Notes: generated by a model not told the origin, from the sequence alone. Positions 1-9,549 are shown, counted from the first letter of the stretch. The stretch: DNA of 64,000 bases from Lachnospiraceae bacterium (GCA_910576335.1 CAJTIU010000002.1:62001-126000), one strand, 5' to 3'. A program made the numbers and translations.

Positions 1-1
1 A

Positions 2-1264
2 GCAGGCTACGAAGACAGCGAGCCAGTGATCATCCAGGGACATCTTGACATGGTATGTGAAAAGCGTCCGGGATCAGATCATGATTTTTCAAAGGATCCG
101 CTTAAGCTCCTTGTAGAAGACGGCTTTGTAAAGACGGAGGACACAACGCTCGGCGGAGACGATGGCATTGCAGTTGCCATGGCAATGGCAGTTCTGGACA
201 GTAAGGACATCCCACATCCGCCTATTGAGGCAGTATTTACCGTAGACGAAGAGGTTGGCATGGGCGGCGCGAATACAATCGACCTGTCATCACTTAAGGG
301 CAGAAAGCTGATTAATATCGACTCCGATAACGAGGGCGTACTGACAACAGGCTGTGCAGGCGGATTCCGTTATGAGACGAAGATCCCGGTTACACGCACG
401 AAGAAAAGCGGTACACTTGTTGAGATTAAACTGCACGGACTTCTTGGGGGACACTCCGGCGCAGAGATCCACAAGCAGCGTGGAAATGCGAATAAGATGA
501 TGGGCAGGCTGTTAAACCGCATTTTACTGGAGGTTCCGGTAAGTCTTGTATCTGTATGCGGCGGTGCAAAGGATAATGTCATCACAATGGACTGTACCGC
601 AAAACTTCTTGCTGATCCAAAGGATGCGGGAAGAGTCCGTGAGATTACGGAAGAGATGAAGCAGATATGGGATTATGAGTTTATGGGAGACGAGCCTGGC
701 TTTTTGGCTGAGGTATCCTCAGCAGAGAATGCAGAGGCAGATGCTCTGGATGAAGAGAGCACAGGCCGCGTGATTTCCTACATAACGGTGTGCCCGAACG
801 GTGTACAGGGCTTTTCAAGAAAGCTTGAAGGTCTTGTCGAGACATCCCTAAACCTTGGAATTCTAGAGACCGAAGATACTTGTGTAAAGAGCTGCTCTCT
901 GGTAAGAAGCTCTGTAGAGAGCCAGAAGCGCCGTATGGAAGAAGAACTGGCACAGTGTGCAAAATTTGTAGGGGCATCCACAGAGCTGATTAATGAATAT
1001 CCGGCATGGCAGTATGATCCGGATTCAGCGCTTCGCAAGGTAATGGAGGATACCTATAAGGAGATGTTCGGAAAGGAGCCTGTCGTTTCTGCAATTCACG
1101 CAGGACTGGAATGCGGTCTCTTCCTTGGCAAACGCCCGGATCTTGACTGCGTATCCTTCGGACCGGATATGATGGATATCCATTCCTTCAACGAGAGAAT
1201 CGACATCGCATCCACAGAGCGCATGTGGAATTACCTGAAAGGTGTACTTGCAAAGCTTAAGTAA
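2..1264 (+). CDS. pepD: Xaa-His (aminoacyl-histidine) dipeptidase, 5' end cut by window
   Basis: M20-family metallopeptidase that cleaves short peptides such as beta-Ala-His or Xaa-His in the cytosol. The open frame runs in from the left edge, so the true start lies outside; an internal GTG near the edge is just a valine codon. Visible are the metal-binding motif GHLDMV, the bridging region GGDDGIAVA, the catalytic and metal glutamates in DEEVGMGG, and C-terminal HAGLECG and GPDMMDIHS with the last metal histidine. About 420 residues are seen; PepD proteins are usually near 480, so roughly 60-70 are missing. A strong terminator follows, so it ends its transcript. Family assignment is secure; exact substrate is inferred. 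Confidence 0.93.
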   Translation, partial: AGYEDSEPVIIQGHLDMVCEKRPGSDHDFSKDPLKLLVEDGFVKTEDTTLGGDDGIAVAMAMAVLDSKDIPHPPIEAVFTVDEEVGMGGANTIDLSSLKGRKLINIDSDNEGVLTTGCAGGFRYETKIPVTRTKKSGTLVEIKLHGLLGGHSGAEIHKQRGNANKMMGRLLNRILLEVPVSLVSVCGGAKDNVITMDCTAKLLADPKDAGRVREITEEMKQIWDYEFMGDEPGFLAEVSSAENAEADALDEESTGRVISYITVCPNGVQGFSRKLEGLVETSLNLGILETEDTCVKSCSLVRSSVESQKRRMEEELAQCAKFVGASTELINEYPAWQYDPDSALRKVMEDTYKEMFGKEPVVSAIHAGLECGLFLGKRPDLDCVSFGPDMMDIHSFNERIDIASTERMWNYLKGVLAKLK

Positions 1265-1277
1265 AGAATGCTGCAGA

Positions 1278-1322
1278 AGAGCCATATACTTATCTTTTAT
1301 ATAAGTATATGGTTCTTTTTTC
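1278..1322 (+). terminator. Intrinsic terminator after pepD
   Basis: Arms AGAGCCATATACTTAT and ATAAGTATATGGTTCT form a 15-16 bp stem with a short loop, followed by a run of T. It closes the pepD transcript. Confidence 0.88.
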
Positions 1323-1397
1323 ATATCAAAAGAACAGAACCTGTGACATTTGTGTCGGATTTTTCTTCGGGAGTGTCAGTAAAAATCAGGCACATAG

Positions 1398-2012
<615 letters not shown>

Positions 2013-2014
2013 AT

Positions 2015-2052
2015 AGAACTATCAAAACGTGTACATTTTGATAGTTCTTTTC
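2015..2052 (+). terminator. Intrinsic terminator after serine recombinase
   Basis: AGAACTATCAAAA pairs with TTTTGATAGTTCT across an 8-base loop and runs into TTTTCTT, three bases after the recombinase stop codon. Confidence 0.85.
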
Positions 2053-2373
2053 TTACGAAATATCTTACCATAAATTGGATGGCGATGCAATAAATATCTG
2101 GTTTTTGGTTTATTTCTACCTTTCAAATTTGTTACTCTGAGTGGCCTTCCGGGCCGTGAATAATAATTTCATTTCACTAATATCTTGCAAATAATATGAA
2201 AGCGGAAATTATCAAAAAGTACACCTTATGATATTGCTTTATTCATGACAGTATTGCAGGGATTACATCTGTGCTGCAGTACAATTACCGTGAAAATTTG
2301 GACTCTTTTATACACAAGGAATAATGCAGTATGAGGTTAATTATAAGGAAAATTAAGATTAAAGGAGGTTTTT
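2053..2373. other. Intergenic region before the BspA-lipase gene
   Basis: About 320 AT-rich bases without a credible gene. It holds a short GC-rich dyad near 2143-2156 (GGCCTTCCGGGCC) and a possible weak promoter near 2298 (TTGGAC) with an AT-rich -10 about 17 bases later. The only firm signal is the strong ribosome site AAAGGAGG at 2363-2370. No recombinase target could be recognised. Confidence 0.4.
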
Positions 2374-5300
2374 ATGGAGCGAATAATCCGAATCAGTAAA
2401 GGACTGTTTTTTATGTTGTTAGCTTTGTTTTTTTTGTTTGAAACTGCAATTTTTTCAGAAGAAGCATATGCCACAACAGACGATCTGGACAGTGCAGGAT
2501 CAGAACAGACAGATGCCATGTCGGGAGACTGCGGGGCAGATGGGTCAAATGTAACCTGGATAAGCGATGAAGACGGGACACTGACCATCAGCGGATATGG
2601 GGCTATGATGTCTTATAGCAATCGCAACAAATATTGGCGAAATGCAAAACGGGTTATTATTCAAAAAGGAGTAACCTCAATAGGAGACTCTGCATTTCAT
2701 AGCTGCAGCAACCTAACGGGAATATCGATCCCAGACAGCGTAACCAAAATCGGATATGAGGCATTTTATGGCTGTAGCAGCCTGACAGGCATAGCGATTC
2801 CGGACAGCGTAACAGAAATAGGGGGGTATGCATTTTATGGCTGCGACAGCCTGATAAGCATAGTGATTCCAAAACGTGTCACTTCAATCGGGAGAGGAGC
2901 TTTTATGTACTGCCGTGAACTGACAGACATAGAGATTCCGGACAGTGTCACTTCAATCGGGGATTTTGCTTTTTGTATCTGCAAGAGTTTGACAAGCGTA
3001 ACGATACCGGATCGTGTCACTTCCATCGGAAACAGTGCATTTTATGAGTGCAGCAAACTAACAGATATAACGATACCGGATGGTGTTACTTCAATCGGGA
3101 GTCAAGCTTTTGTTTTCTGTAAAAGTTTGACAAGCATAACAATTCCGAACAGTGTGGAATCAATCGGGAGTGAGGCATTTTGTTACTGCGAAAGATTGGC
3201 AGGTATAACAATTCCGAACAGTGTGGAATCAATCGGGAGTAATGCTTTTTATAACTGCAGTGGGCTGACAACTGTAACGATTCCAGAGAATATGGCGGTA
3301 ATGAAGGAAGACCTGTTCCGTGGATGCAGCAGCCTGGAAAGTATAAGAATTCCAGAAAGTGTCACTTCAATAGAGTGTGGGGCATTTTGGGGATGCAGCG
3401 GCCTGACAGATATATACTACGGCGGAGGCGAGAGCAGTTGGAACTCCATAAGGATAAATTCTTATAGAAACGATGCTCTTACAGATGCCGCCATCCATTA
3501 CAACAGCAAATGGATTTGTCTGTATGACGAAAATAAATCCGATCAAAGCAGCATATCCATGTCTGTTGGAAAGGAATTTTCTGTCACCCTGCTTACAAAT
3601 CCAGAATCTTTTTCCGACAAAGATGTCCGGTGGGAAACGGATGATCCTGACATTGCAGCAGTTACCGGAGATTCCTATGCAGGAAAAATACGAGGTATGA
3701 GGGCAGGGGTAACAAAATTAAGGGTCAGCTGTCAAAGTTACACCGCAACTTGTAATGTATGTGTTACGACAGATTTCTATGGGGAACAACTGGATTTTGA
3801 GTGGGAGCCAGACGATTTAATCGTAAATTCCACATATTTCCCACGCAACGTCGGCATTGGCGCACTGATTCTCAGTTCGAAAGCCGAAGTCTCGACGGAT
3901 GCCCTGGAACAGAGCCTGTTCGATCTGGGACTTGTCGAAGGTGTAAATGACTGGTCAAGGTGGAATTATCATTATGGTGGAAAATGGGATCTTGGAGTTG
4001 CCCATACGATAGCCTTGAGGAAATACGAATACGGCGGAAGAACGTACAATCTGATTACAGTTGTCACAAGGGGAACCACGGAATGGCATGATGTATTGTC
4101 TGATGTCAAATCTTTTGGTTTCGTGAGTACGGCAAACAAAATTATCAAGGATGACCTAAGGGCGTTCCTGGCGGACAGGGATATTGGAGTTGCTGATGAA
4201 AATAACATCTTCTTTGTAACAGGACACAGCCTTGGCGGAGGCGTGTCTAATGCCATGGCGGCCCAGCTGGTGGATGAATGGGGAATACCGGCAGATCACA
4301 TGAATTGCTATACCTTTGCCAGCCCGCCCTCCACGCTTTCCACGCAGAAAAATGCAAGGAGCAAATGGTATATCAAGAATATGCTGAACAGGCAGGACTG
4401 GGTTCCCTACATGGCGCACCCCCTGACTGCTACGGGCAGATTCGGACAGGAATATTGGTTCTCTCCTGGAGATTATGCATCATTTGGAAGGTTCTTTAAA
4501 CTGTTCAAAAAGGAGGAATGGTCGGGCACTGGCGTGAATAAACCATTTGGCATTAGCCATGAAACGGCTGTATATATGGCAGCTTTGATTGCAGATGGTC
4601 ATTCAGACATCAGGCGTGCCGGAAATAACAGGAGGGTTGCTGTTGTGAGGTGCCCTGTCGATGTGGAGGTGTTGGATACGTCTGGCATCATAGTTGGTGC
4701 AGTGAAGAATAACACCGTGGTAAGTTGTGATGATAATGTAGCATTGTTTGTATTTGAGGATGAAAAATATATTGTTATTCCTGACGGCAACAGTTATTCC
4801 CTGGTACTTACTGGAACAGATGTGGGGGAAATGATTTATGATATATACGATTATACAGGCAATGAGGATTCAAACGAAGAAGATGTAAAGCTGAGATCCT
4901 TCAATGCAGTCGGACTGGAAAAGGGAAAGACCATGACAAGTAATATCAGCATGGATATCAAAAATGAGAACATTGATCTCTTCGTGACTGATAAAGAGGG
5001 AAATCATGTTGCACAAGTCGGGCAGGATGGTACAGAAAAAAATATTGTTTCGGACTCCGGCGGACAGACCCCAACACCGGAGCCCCCGGCAAAGCCATCA
5101 CCACCGGCAGTATCTACGGAGACCACAACAAAGCCGGCAGACAATACGAAGCCTGTAGCATCGTCTAAAGCATCACCGGCAGACAACCAGACCAAGACAG
5201 CATCAAAGAAAAAGAGGCTTAAACTGACCATAAAAACGACGAAAAAGAAGATTACGGTAAAAACCGTGAAAAAAGCAAAGGTTGTATTAAAGGCAAATAC

Positions 5301-5460
5301 AAAGATTTTTGCGGGAAGGAAAAAGAAATTGACCTTACAGGCTGATAAGAAGGGTATTATAAAAATTAAAACGATCCGGAAACTGACAAAAGGAATAAAA
5401 CTCACGGTGACGGTTACCAAAAAAGGATATAAAAGGAAAGTGAAAAAACTGAAATTGTGA
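2374..5460 (+). CDS. Secreted BspA-type leucine-rich repeat protein with class 3 lipase domain
   Basis: 1028-residue exported multidomain protein. A signal peptide covers about 1-33 (cut near AYA). Residues 100-352 hold eleven 23-residue BspA/LRR_5 repeats of the form VTSIGxxAFxxC. An Ig-like (Big_2-type) domain follows at about 385-460. A lipase_3 alpha/beta-hydrolase domain comes next, with GHSLGGG (nucleophile Ser619), Asp675 in NRQDWVP and His729 in ISHETAVY as a plausible complete triad. A Pro/Thr-rich linker leads to a very lysine-rich tail (about 940-1028). No LPXTG sorting signal is present, so attachment may be by charge. It precedes another secreted protein with a lysine-rich tail. 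Role is inferred as surface or secreted esterase/adhesin; the substrate is unknown. Confidence 0.88.
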   Translation: MERIIRISKGLFFMLLALFFLFETAIFSEEAYATTDDLDSAGSEQTDAMSGDCGADGSNVTWISDEDGTLTISGYGAMMSYSNRNKYWRNAKRVIIQKGVTSIGDSAFHSCSNLTGISIPDSVTKIGYEAFYGCSSLTGIAIPDSVTEIGGYAFYGCDSLISIVIPKRVTSIGRGAFMYCRELTDIEIPDSVTSIGDFAFCICKSLTSVTIPDRVTSIGNSAFYECSKLTDITIPDGVTSIGSQAFVFCKSLTSITIPNSVESIGSEAFCYCERLAGITIPNSVESIGSNAFYNCSGLTTVTIPENMAVMKEDLFRGCSSLESIRIPESVTSIECGAFWGCSGLTDIYYGGGESSWNSIRINSYRNDALTDAAIHYNSKWICLYDENKSDQSSISMSVGKEFSVTLLTNPESFSDKDVRWETDDPDIAAVTGDSYAGKIRGMRAGVTKLRVSCQSYTATCNVCVTTDFYGEQLDFEWEPDDLIVNSTYFPRNVGIGALILSSKAEVSTDALEQSLFDLGLVEGVNDWSRWNYHYGGKWDLGVAHTIALRKYEYGGRTYNLITVVTRGTTEWHDVLSDVKSFGFVSTANKIIKDDLRAFLADRDIGVADENNIFFVTGHSLGGGVSNAMAAQLVDEWGIPADHMNCYTFASPPSTLSTQKNARSKWYIKNMLNRQDWVPYMAHPLTATGRFGQEYWFSPGDYASFGRFFKLFKKEEWSGTGVNKPFGISHETAVYMAALIADGHSDIRRAGNNRRVAVVRCPVDVEVLDTSGIIVGAVKNNTVVSCDDNVALFVFEDEKYIVIPDGNSYSLVLTGTDVGEMIYDIYDYTGNEDSNEEDVKLRSFNAVGLEKGKTMTSNISMDIKNENIDLFVTDKEGNHVAQVGQDGTEKNIVSDSGGQTPTPEPPAKPSPPAVSTETTTKPADNTKPVASSKASPADNQTKTASKKKRLKLTIKTTKKKITVKTVKKAKVVLKANTKIFAGRKKKLTLQADKKGIIKIKTIRKLTKGIKLTVTVTKKGYKRKVKKLKL

Positions 5461-5544
5461 TATTACAAAAATGGATCTTTATTCAATTGTAAATTACATG
5501 ATTGAAACTAAACACATCATACAAATATACGAGGAGGATTTATT

Positions 5545-6996
5545 ATGGGAAAAACATGGAGAAAAACGACTGCCCTGCTTATGGCGGCTGTGCTTGCCTT
5601 ATTCGGACAGATGGAGGGAATGTCATACCAGATTATTCAGGCACAGGCGGCAGAAAAAGCTTCATCCCTTAATGTAAGCAGTGTTACTTTTGAGTATATG
5701 GACGATCCCTACACCGGGGAATCATACAACAATCCGATTGTAAGCATGCAGTGGAATACCGGATGGTCAGGCAGTTATGGTACGATTTTAAGGGGAAATT
5801 ATGACTTTTACTGGCGCGATGTGGAAACGGGGAAAATACTTGCCAACACAGATATCTTTGAGAAAGGAAAGGAATACAGTCTGACACTGGAACTTCCGTG
5901 TGAGTTTGACCAGTGTACTGATTATGATACAGGAACATATTACCACTATATATACGAAAAAGATTTCCACGGGGAAGTCGGCGGCGTGACTTTTACGGCG
6001 AACGATTATATGATTGAAGACGATAAAATCATTGTCAAAGATATTTATTCCAAAATATGTATTGACAGGCCGGAGGATAAAATCCGTATCCATAGCATTG
6101 ATTTTAGGAATATCAGTACGAAACTATATGAAGGACAGGATACGAATACCCTTAATGCATGGACAGGATATGAAGAAACCCCGATATACATCAATGGAAA
6201 TCAAAAAGTAGAAAAAGGAAGCGTGTTGGATAAAAATCTGACATGGGGACTTTATTGGGTCAAGCTGGATTATAATGCGGCAGCAGACTGCTTTACCCTG
6301 GCTTCCCCAAGTGACAGTTCCTCATACTGGTGGGAATTGGATTTAAAAAAAATCGAACCGGATACATACTATGGACTCGTCATGATTCTGCGGTGGAACC
6401 AGTATAAAAATGGTCCTGAAATAGCATTGGACGCAGAGAGTCTGGATTATGGGAATAGCTCTTTTGAGTTTGTTCCAATGGTAAATGGAACAGGAATGGT
6501 TTCAAATTGCGAATCAGTTTTTGCCGGTGGTGACGACGGAGGCGGAATAGATGATGAAAATGATCCCGGCACCTCGTATATAAGCTATAGGCTCATGGCA
6601 GGAGTTTTTGCAATTACTAAATCTTTGCCAGATACAAATGTTAAACCAGGAACTACGACTGTACCCCAGACCCAAAAGCAGGATAAAGTCACAGTGCCGA
6701 AAGTGTCAAAAGTTAAGGCTGTAAAAGCAGAAGCCAGAAAGAAAAAACTGATTCTCAAATGGAAGAAATCTTCTGGTGTATCAGGATACCAGCTCCAAAT
6801 CAGTACAAAGAAGAATTTTAAAGGTGCAAGAAAAATATCCATTTCCAAGTCAAAGAATACATACACAAAAAAAGGACTGAAAAAGAAGAAAAAATATAAT
6901 ATCCGCATCAGGGCTTACAAAACATATAAAGATGTGGACAAAAAGACAAAAAAAGTATATGGAAAATGGGTGACAGTAAACAAAAAGACAAAGTAA
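5545..6996 (+). CDS. Secreted protein with C-terminal FN3-like lysine-rich domain
   Basis: 483 residues. The signal peptide lies at about 1-36 (positive MGKTWRK start, hydrophobic LLMAAVLALF core, cut near AQA). The middle 330 residues are rich in Tyr, Trp and Asp and match no family I can name. The C-terminal 100 residues have the pattern of a Clostridia fibronectin-III-like module (LILKWKKSSGVSGYQLQIS) packed with lysines, as in many cell-wall associated proteins. Start follows GAGGAGGATTTATT. It lies 84 bases after the BspA-lipase and shares its basic tail style, so the two may act together at the cell surface. No enzymatic motif was seen. Confidence 0.72.
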   Translation: MGKTWRKTTALLMAAVLALFGQMEGMSYQIIQAQAAEKASSLNVSSVTFEYMDDPYTGESYNNPIVSMQWNTGWSGSYGTILRGNYDFYWRDVETGKILANTDIFEKGKEYSLTLELPCEFDQCTDYDTGTYYHYIYEKDFHGEVGGVTFTANDYMIEDDKIIVKDIYSKICIDRPEDKIRIHSIDFRNISTKLYEGQDTNTLNAWTGYEETPIYINGNQKVEKGSVLDKNLTWGLYWVKLDYNAAADCFTLASPSDSSSYWWELDLKKIEPDTYYGLVMILRWNQYKNGPEIALDAESLDYGNSSFEFVPMVNGTGMVSNCESVFAGGDDGGGIDDENDPGTSYISYRLMAGVFAITKSLPDTNVKPGTTTVPQTQKQDKVTVPKVSKVKAVKAEARKKKLILKWKKSSGVSGYQLQISTKKNFKGARKISISKSKNTYTKKGLKKKKKYNIRIRAYKTYKDVDKKTKKVYGKWVTVNKKTK

Positions 6997-7038
6997 CCTT
7001 TATTTCCATAACATATGAGTTTTTCCATAAATATTTTG

Positions 7039-7067
7039 TTGCAAAAGCGGCGATAAAACCGTACAAT
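7039..7067 (+). promoter_or_regulatory. SigA-type promoter for the GNAT toxin-antitoxin pair
   Basis: TTGCAA at 7039-7044 and TACAAT at 7062-7067 with a 17-base spacer, 60 bases upstream of the small antitoxin-like gene. Confidence 0.6.
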
Positions 7068-7126
7068 ATAAGCAGGAAAGCATGTATGTTGTAAAATGAG
7101 CCATACTAATAAAGGAGGTGTTTCTT

Positions 7127-7321
7127 ATGGCAACTTCAAGTATTACAAAGAATTTTGTTATATCAGGCCAGAAGCAGGTGGAGATGTTTGCTGATGCGAT
7201 TGAGGCATCGGCTAATAATCCTACGCCTCCTGTCAATGTCAGCGCTACTTTTTTAACTGACCCAAAAGATATAGCGAAATTTATGGAGAAAAGGAAGAAA
7301 GCGAATGCAGGAAACAAGTAA
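7127..7321 (+). CDS. Small putative antitoxin partner of GNAT protein
   Basis: 64-residue protein. ATG at 7127 is chosen over an in-frame GTG three codons upstream because the ribosome site AAAGGAGGTG (7111-7120) itself contains that GTG. It overlaps the following acetyltransferase gene by 17 bases, the classic order of small antitoxin then GNAT toxin. It is not recognisably DUF1778/ribbon-helix-helix; the C-terminal half is charged (FMEKRKKANAG). No function is known to me; the antitoxin role is inferred from size, order and overlap. Confidence 0.6.
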   Translation: MATSSITKNFVISGQKQVEMFADAIEASANNPTPPVNVSATFLTDPKDIAKFMEKRKKANAGNK

Positions 7322-7916
7322 ATATACAGTTTTCAACATTCGTGAGTATTTGGGCGATGGAAGTCATGGACTCGGAGAGGACACGCTGCTTCAAGTTCTT
7401 TCCGAGTTTTCATGCAAGATCAACCAGGATGTTGAAAGATTCATAAAGAAACAGTCCGTTGAGTTTGCCAAAAAACAGCAGTCGGTTACATATCTGGTAT
7501 TTTCAACGGAAGATGCGGAGTTGGTTGGGTATTTTGCGCTTACGATCAAGCCGATTACTGTAAATGCAAAACCATTCAGTAATACCGTAAAAAGAAAACT
7601 GTCAAGAGTAAGCACATTGAATGAGCAGGATCAGACCTATAATCTTGCGGCATATCTAATCGCTCAGCTTGGGAAAAATTATAATAATGGCGCAAATGAA
7701 CGCATTTCTGGTAAAGAATTGCTGGGGCTTGCGATACGGCAGATACGGCAGTTGCAGTATTTAGCGGGCGGCATGGTTATCTTTTTGGAGGCAGCGGACG
7801 AGGAAAAACTTTTGTCTTTCTATCGTGAGAACGGTTTTCAGCAGTTCGATACAAGACTGACAGATTCCTCCAAAGGAGAGCCGCACGAATTGATACAGTT
7901 ATTAAAGCTGTTGTAA
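7305..7916 (+). CDS. GNAT-family acetyltransferase, probable toxin of a TA pair
   Basis: 203 residues with a GNAT-like layout: beta strands around VTYLVFSTEDAELVGYFAL, a central region before ELLGLAIRQIRQ in the place of the acetyl-CoA loop, and a C-terminal LLSFYRENGFQQF segment typical of the last GNAT strands and tyrosine. Known GNAT toxins (TacT, AtaT) acetylate charged tRNAs and are controlled by a small upstream antitoxin; the 17-base overlap with the 64-residue gene fits this. The canonical R/QxxGxG/A loop is weak, so it may be a divergent branch. An ordinary protein or small-molecule acetyltransferase is possible. Confidence 0.65.
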   Translation: MQETSKYTVFNIREYLGDGSHGLGEDTLLQVLSEFSCKINQDVERFIKKQSVEFAKKQQSVTYLVFSTEDAELVGYFALTIKPITVNAKPFSNTVKRKLSRVSTLNEQDQTYNLAAYLIAQLGKNYNNGANERISGKELLGLAIRQIRQLQYLAGGMVIFLEAADEEKLLSFYRENGFQQFDTRLTDSSKGEPHELIQLLKLL

Positions 7917-8070
7917 TGAAAAATTTTATAGTAAGAGTAACTTTTGGTTATCTAATGTATATCTTGTAAATGATGGGACGTTGTTTCTGTTGTATTTTTC
8001 CATAAATTGGTATTGCAAAGGGCTCTAGTTTTACGTAAAATAAAAGTAGGAAATCCTTATTTTCTTATAA

Positions 8071-8121
8071 TACACCCCCAAAATGAACGAAAGATCATTT
8101 CGTCCATTTTGGAGGTGTGTA
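8071..8121. terminator. Long inverted repeat between convergent genes, likely bidirectional terminator
   Basis: About 21 paired positions with two mismatches: CCAAAATG pairs with CATTTTGG and ACGAAA with TTTCGT around a short loop, with outer ACACC/GGTGT. It lies exactly between the GNAT gene (+) and the Uma2-like gene (-), so termination from both sides is the simplest reading, though neither side has a long U-tract. Confidence 0.6.
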
Positions 8122-8142
8122 TTTAAAGGACTTTTTTGGTAA

Positions 8143-8706
8143 TTAAATATTCAACAGATTAGAAATATCGGAGAAGTTGATGTACAAGTCTTCATAAATG
8201 TTAGCCTTGATTTTATCGAAAAAGGAGTAGATGGAAGGAGCTGCATCGTTCCCCATATCATAGACAAGAATGACTTGCTTTATGGGGTCTACGATCCAAT
8301 ACTCCCGTACACCGGCGAATCGGTATAGAGATAATTTTGTATAATAATCCATAGGGCGGCTGCCCGGGGACACGATTTCTATTATCCAGTCAGGCGCCCC
8401 TTTGCATCCATGAACATTCAGTTTATTTGCATCACATATGACAGAAATATCCGGTTCCAGATATTTTGAATCATCTGCGGAAAGAAACACGGCAAAAGGA
8501 GCAGGAAAAACTTCGCAGGCTCCATTATTTTTGCGGATGTAATTCCCGATCTCCAAGTGTAAAAATGATAGTATTCTCTGATGTCTGGTGTCTGGCGGTG
8601 CCATGTAGTATATCTGACCATCAATAAGTTCTGCCCGCTCGCCATCCGGCAAAGAATAGATGTCATTAATAGTATAGAATTTTTCCTGGTGTAAAGTTTG
8701 CGCCAT
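8143..8706 (-). CDS. Uma2 family (DUF820) PD-(D/E)XK endonuclease-like protein
   Basis: 187 residues using the ATG at 8706, preceded on the minus strand by AAAGGA at suitable spacing; a longer frame adds 13 residues without a ribosome site. Uma2 proteins have a restriction-endonuclease-like fold. Seen here are GERAELIDGQIYYMAPP near the start, LEPDISVICD (metal-binding aspartate), DWIIEIVSPGSRPMDYYTKL with the E-x-V position, and the ending REYWIVDP, all diagnostic for the family. Biological role is not established; these genes are often multi-copy in mobile or accessory DNA. It is one of the few minus-strand genes in this region. Confidence 0.85.
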   Translation of the reverse strand: MAQTLHQEKFYTINDIYSLPDGERAELIDGQIYYMAPPDTRHQRILSFLHLEIGNYIRKNNGACEVFPAPFAVFLSADDSKYLEPDISVICDANKLNVHGCKGAPDWIIEIVSPGSRPMDYYTKLSLYRFAGVREYWIVDPIKQVILVYDMGNDAAPSIYSFFDKIKANIYEDLYINFSDISNLLNI

Positions 8707-8802
8707 AACAACAATTCCTTTCTTTTTGGCTATATGCTGAATCACTTATGATTGGTTTTTATGATAACATAAAGATAGCGCAGACGCAATATTGACATAG
8801 TT

Positions 8803-8843
8803 GTTATACTGCACGCCAGATAAATCGTAAATCGTTGTTATAG
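8803..8843. repeat. Dispersed palindromic repeat family A, copy 1 (half-decayed)
   Basis: Begins GTTATACTGCACGCCAGATAAATC and so matches the left half of copies near 20.37 and 29.56 kb. The right half has diverged, losing the full CAGATAAATCTG core palindrome. Confidence 0.6.
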
Positions 8844-9002
8844 GTCACGACCTAACCAAACAATCTTTTTATTTTGTGACAGTTCCTAACCTGTAAACTG
8901 AACAGCTGCATTGTTTTACACAATAAATATAGAAATAAATCCTTACATATGATACAATAGGCATAACAAAAAATGCTTTGCTTTTTAAGGAGGTGAAATA
9001 GA

Positions 9003-9170
9003 ATGCCAACGAATGATAAAGAGTATAACGGCAATCTTTTTGACCAACTTTCTATTTTGGAAAGGATAGAGGCGGTTGCAAAAGAAGAAGCAGTTTTAAA
9101 ACAAATTGCTACTGAACGTAGACAGATAGAGCGAAAGCTTTATCAAAAGCCGCCTTTAGTGAAAGAGTAA
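9003..9170 (+). CDS. Small charged protein, first copy of a tandem pair
   Basis: 55 residues starting MPTNDKEYNGNLFDQLSIL and ending RKLYQKPPLVKE. It is preceded by a near-perfect AAGGAGGTGAAA ribosome site. The middle is a likely helix rich in Glu, Lys and Arg. The next gene begins 32 bases later with the same leader and the same N- and C-terminal segments, so the pair arose by tandem duplication and the reading frame has been kept. No family is recognised. Its context is accessory (Uma2-like nuclease upstream, M23 peptidase downstream). Conservation of both ends and of the ribosome sites supports a real protein. Confidence 0.68.
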   Translation: MPTNDKEYNGNLFDQLSILERIEAVAKEEAVLKQIATERRQIERKLYQKPPLVKE

Positions 9171-9201
9171 GATACTTCTCTTTTTAAGGAGGTGAAACAG
9201 T

Positions 9202-9378
9202 ATGCCAACGAATGAAAAAGAAATCAATTGTAATCTCTTTGATCAGCTTACAATATTGGATGATCTGGAAGAGATTGCGGAAAAAGAACAGGCTGTGGAA
9301 ACGCTAAAGATGATAGCCAAAAAGCGTAAACAGATAGAACGAAAGCTTTATCAAAAGCCGCCGCTTGTAAAAGAATAA
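9202..9378 (+). CDS. Small charged protein, second copy of a tandem pair
   Basis: 58 residues, paralogue of the gene just upstream: identical MPTN start, NLFDQL near residue 11, and an identical C-terminal RKLYQKPPLVKE. The centre differs (DDLEEIAEKEQ instead of ERIEAVAKEE) and has three extra residues, so the copies diverged at protein level while the ends stayed fixed. The ribosome site TTTTTAAGGAGGTGAAA is repeated too. It is closed by a strong terminator, making the two genes a likely bicistronic unit. Function unknown. Confidence 0.68.
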   Translation: MPTNEKEINCNLFDQLTILDDLEEIAEKEQAVETLKMIAKKRKQIERKLYQKPPLVKE

Positions 9379-9386
9379 TTAAGAAA

Positions 9387-9419
9387 AAAGGAACTTCATA
9401 ATATCAGAAGTTCCTTTAT
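9387..9419 (+). terminator. Intrinsic terminator after the tandem small genes
   Basis: AAAGGAACTTC pairs with GAAGTTCCTTT around a 9-base loop; A-rich before and T-rich after the stem. Confidence 0.85.
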
Positions 9420-9549
9420 ACATTTCCGTCATTTGATAACCAACCCTTTTCTTATAGCGTGTACTGTACCATAACATATAAATGGACATTTTGCACTGGA
9501 ATCATAAATTTAAGTATTCTGCATATAATGCAAAAAAAAGGATTACTAT

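Noticed and set aside
2660-3420. CRISPR-like regular repeats every 69 bases
   Set aside because: They are the coding repeats of the BspA leucine-rich protein (23 codons each), in frame and degenerate, with no unique spacers.
5004-5420. Phe/Val-rich minus-strand frame of 138 residues
   Set aside because: Mirror of the lysine-rich tail of the BspA-lipase; lysine codons read backwards give Phe/Leu, mimicking a membrane protein.
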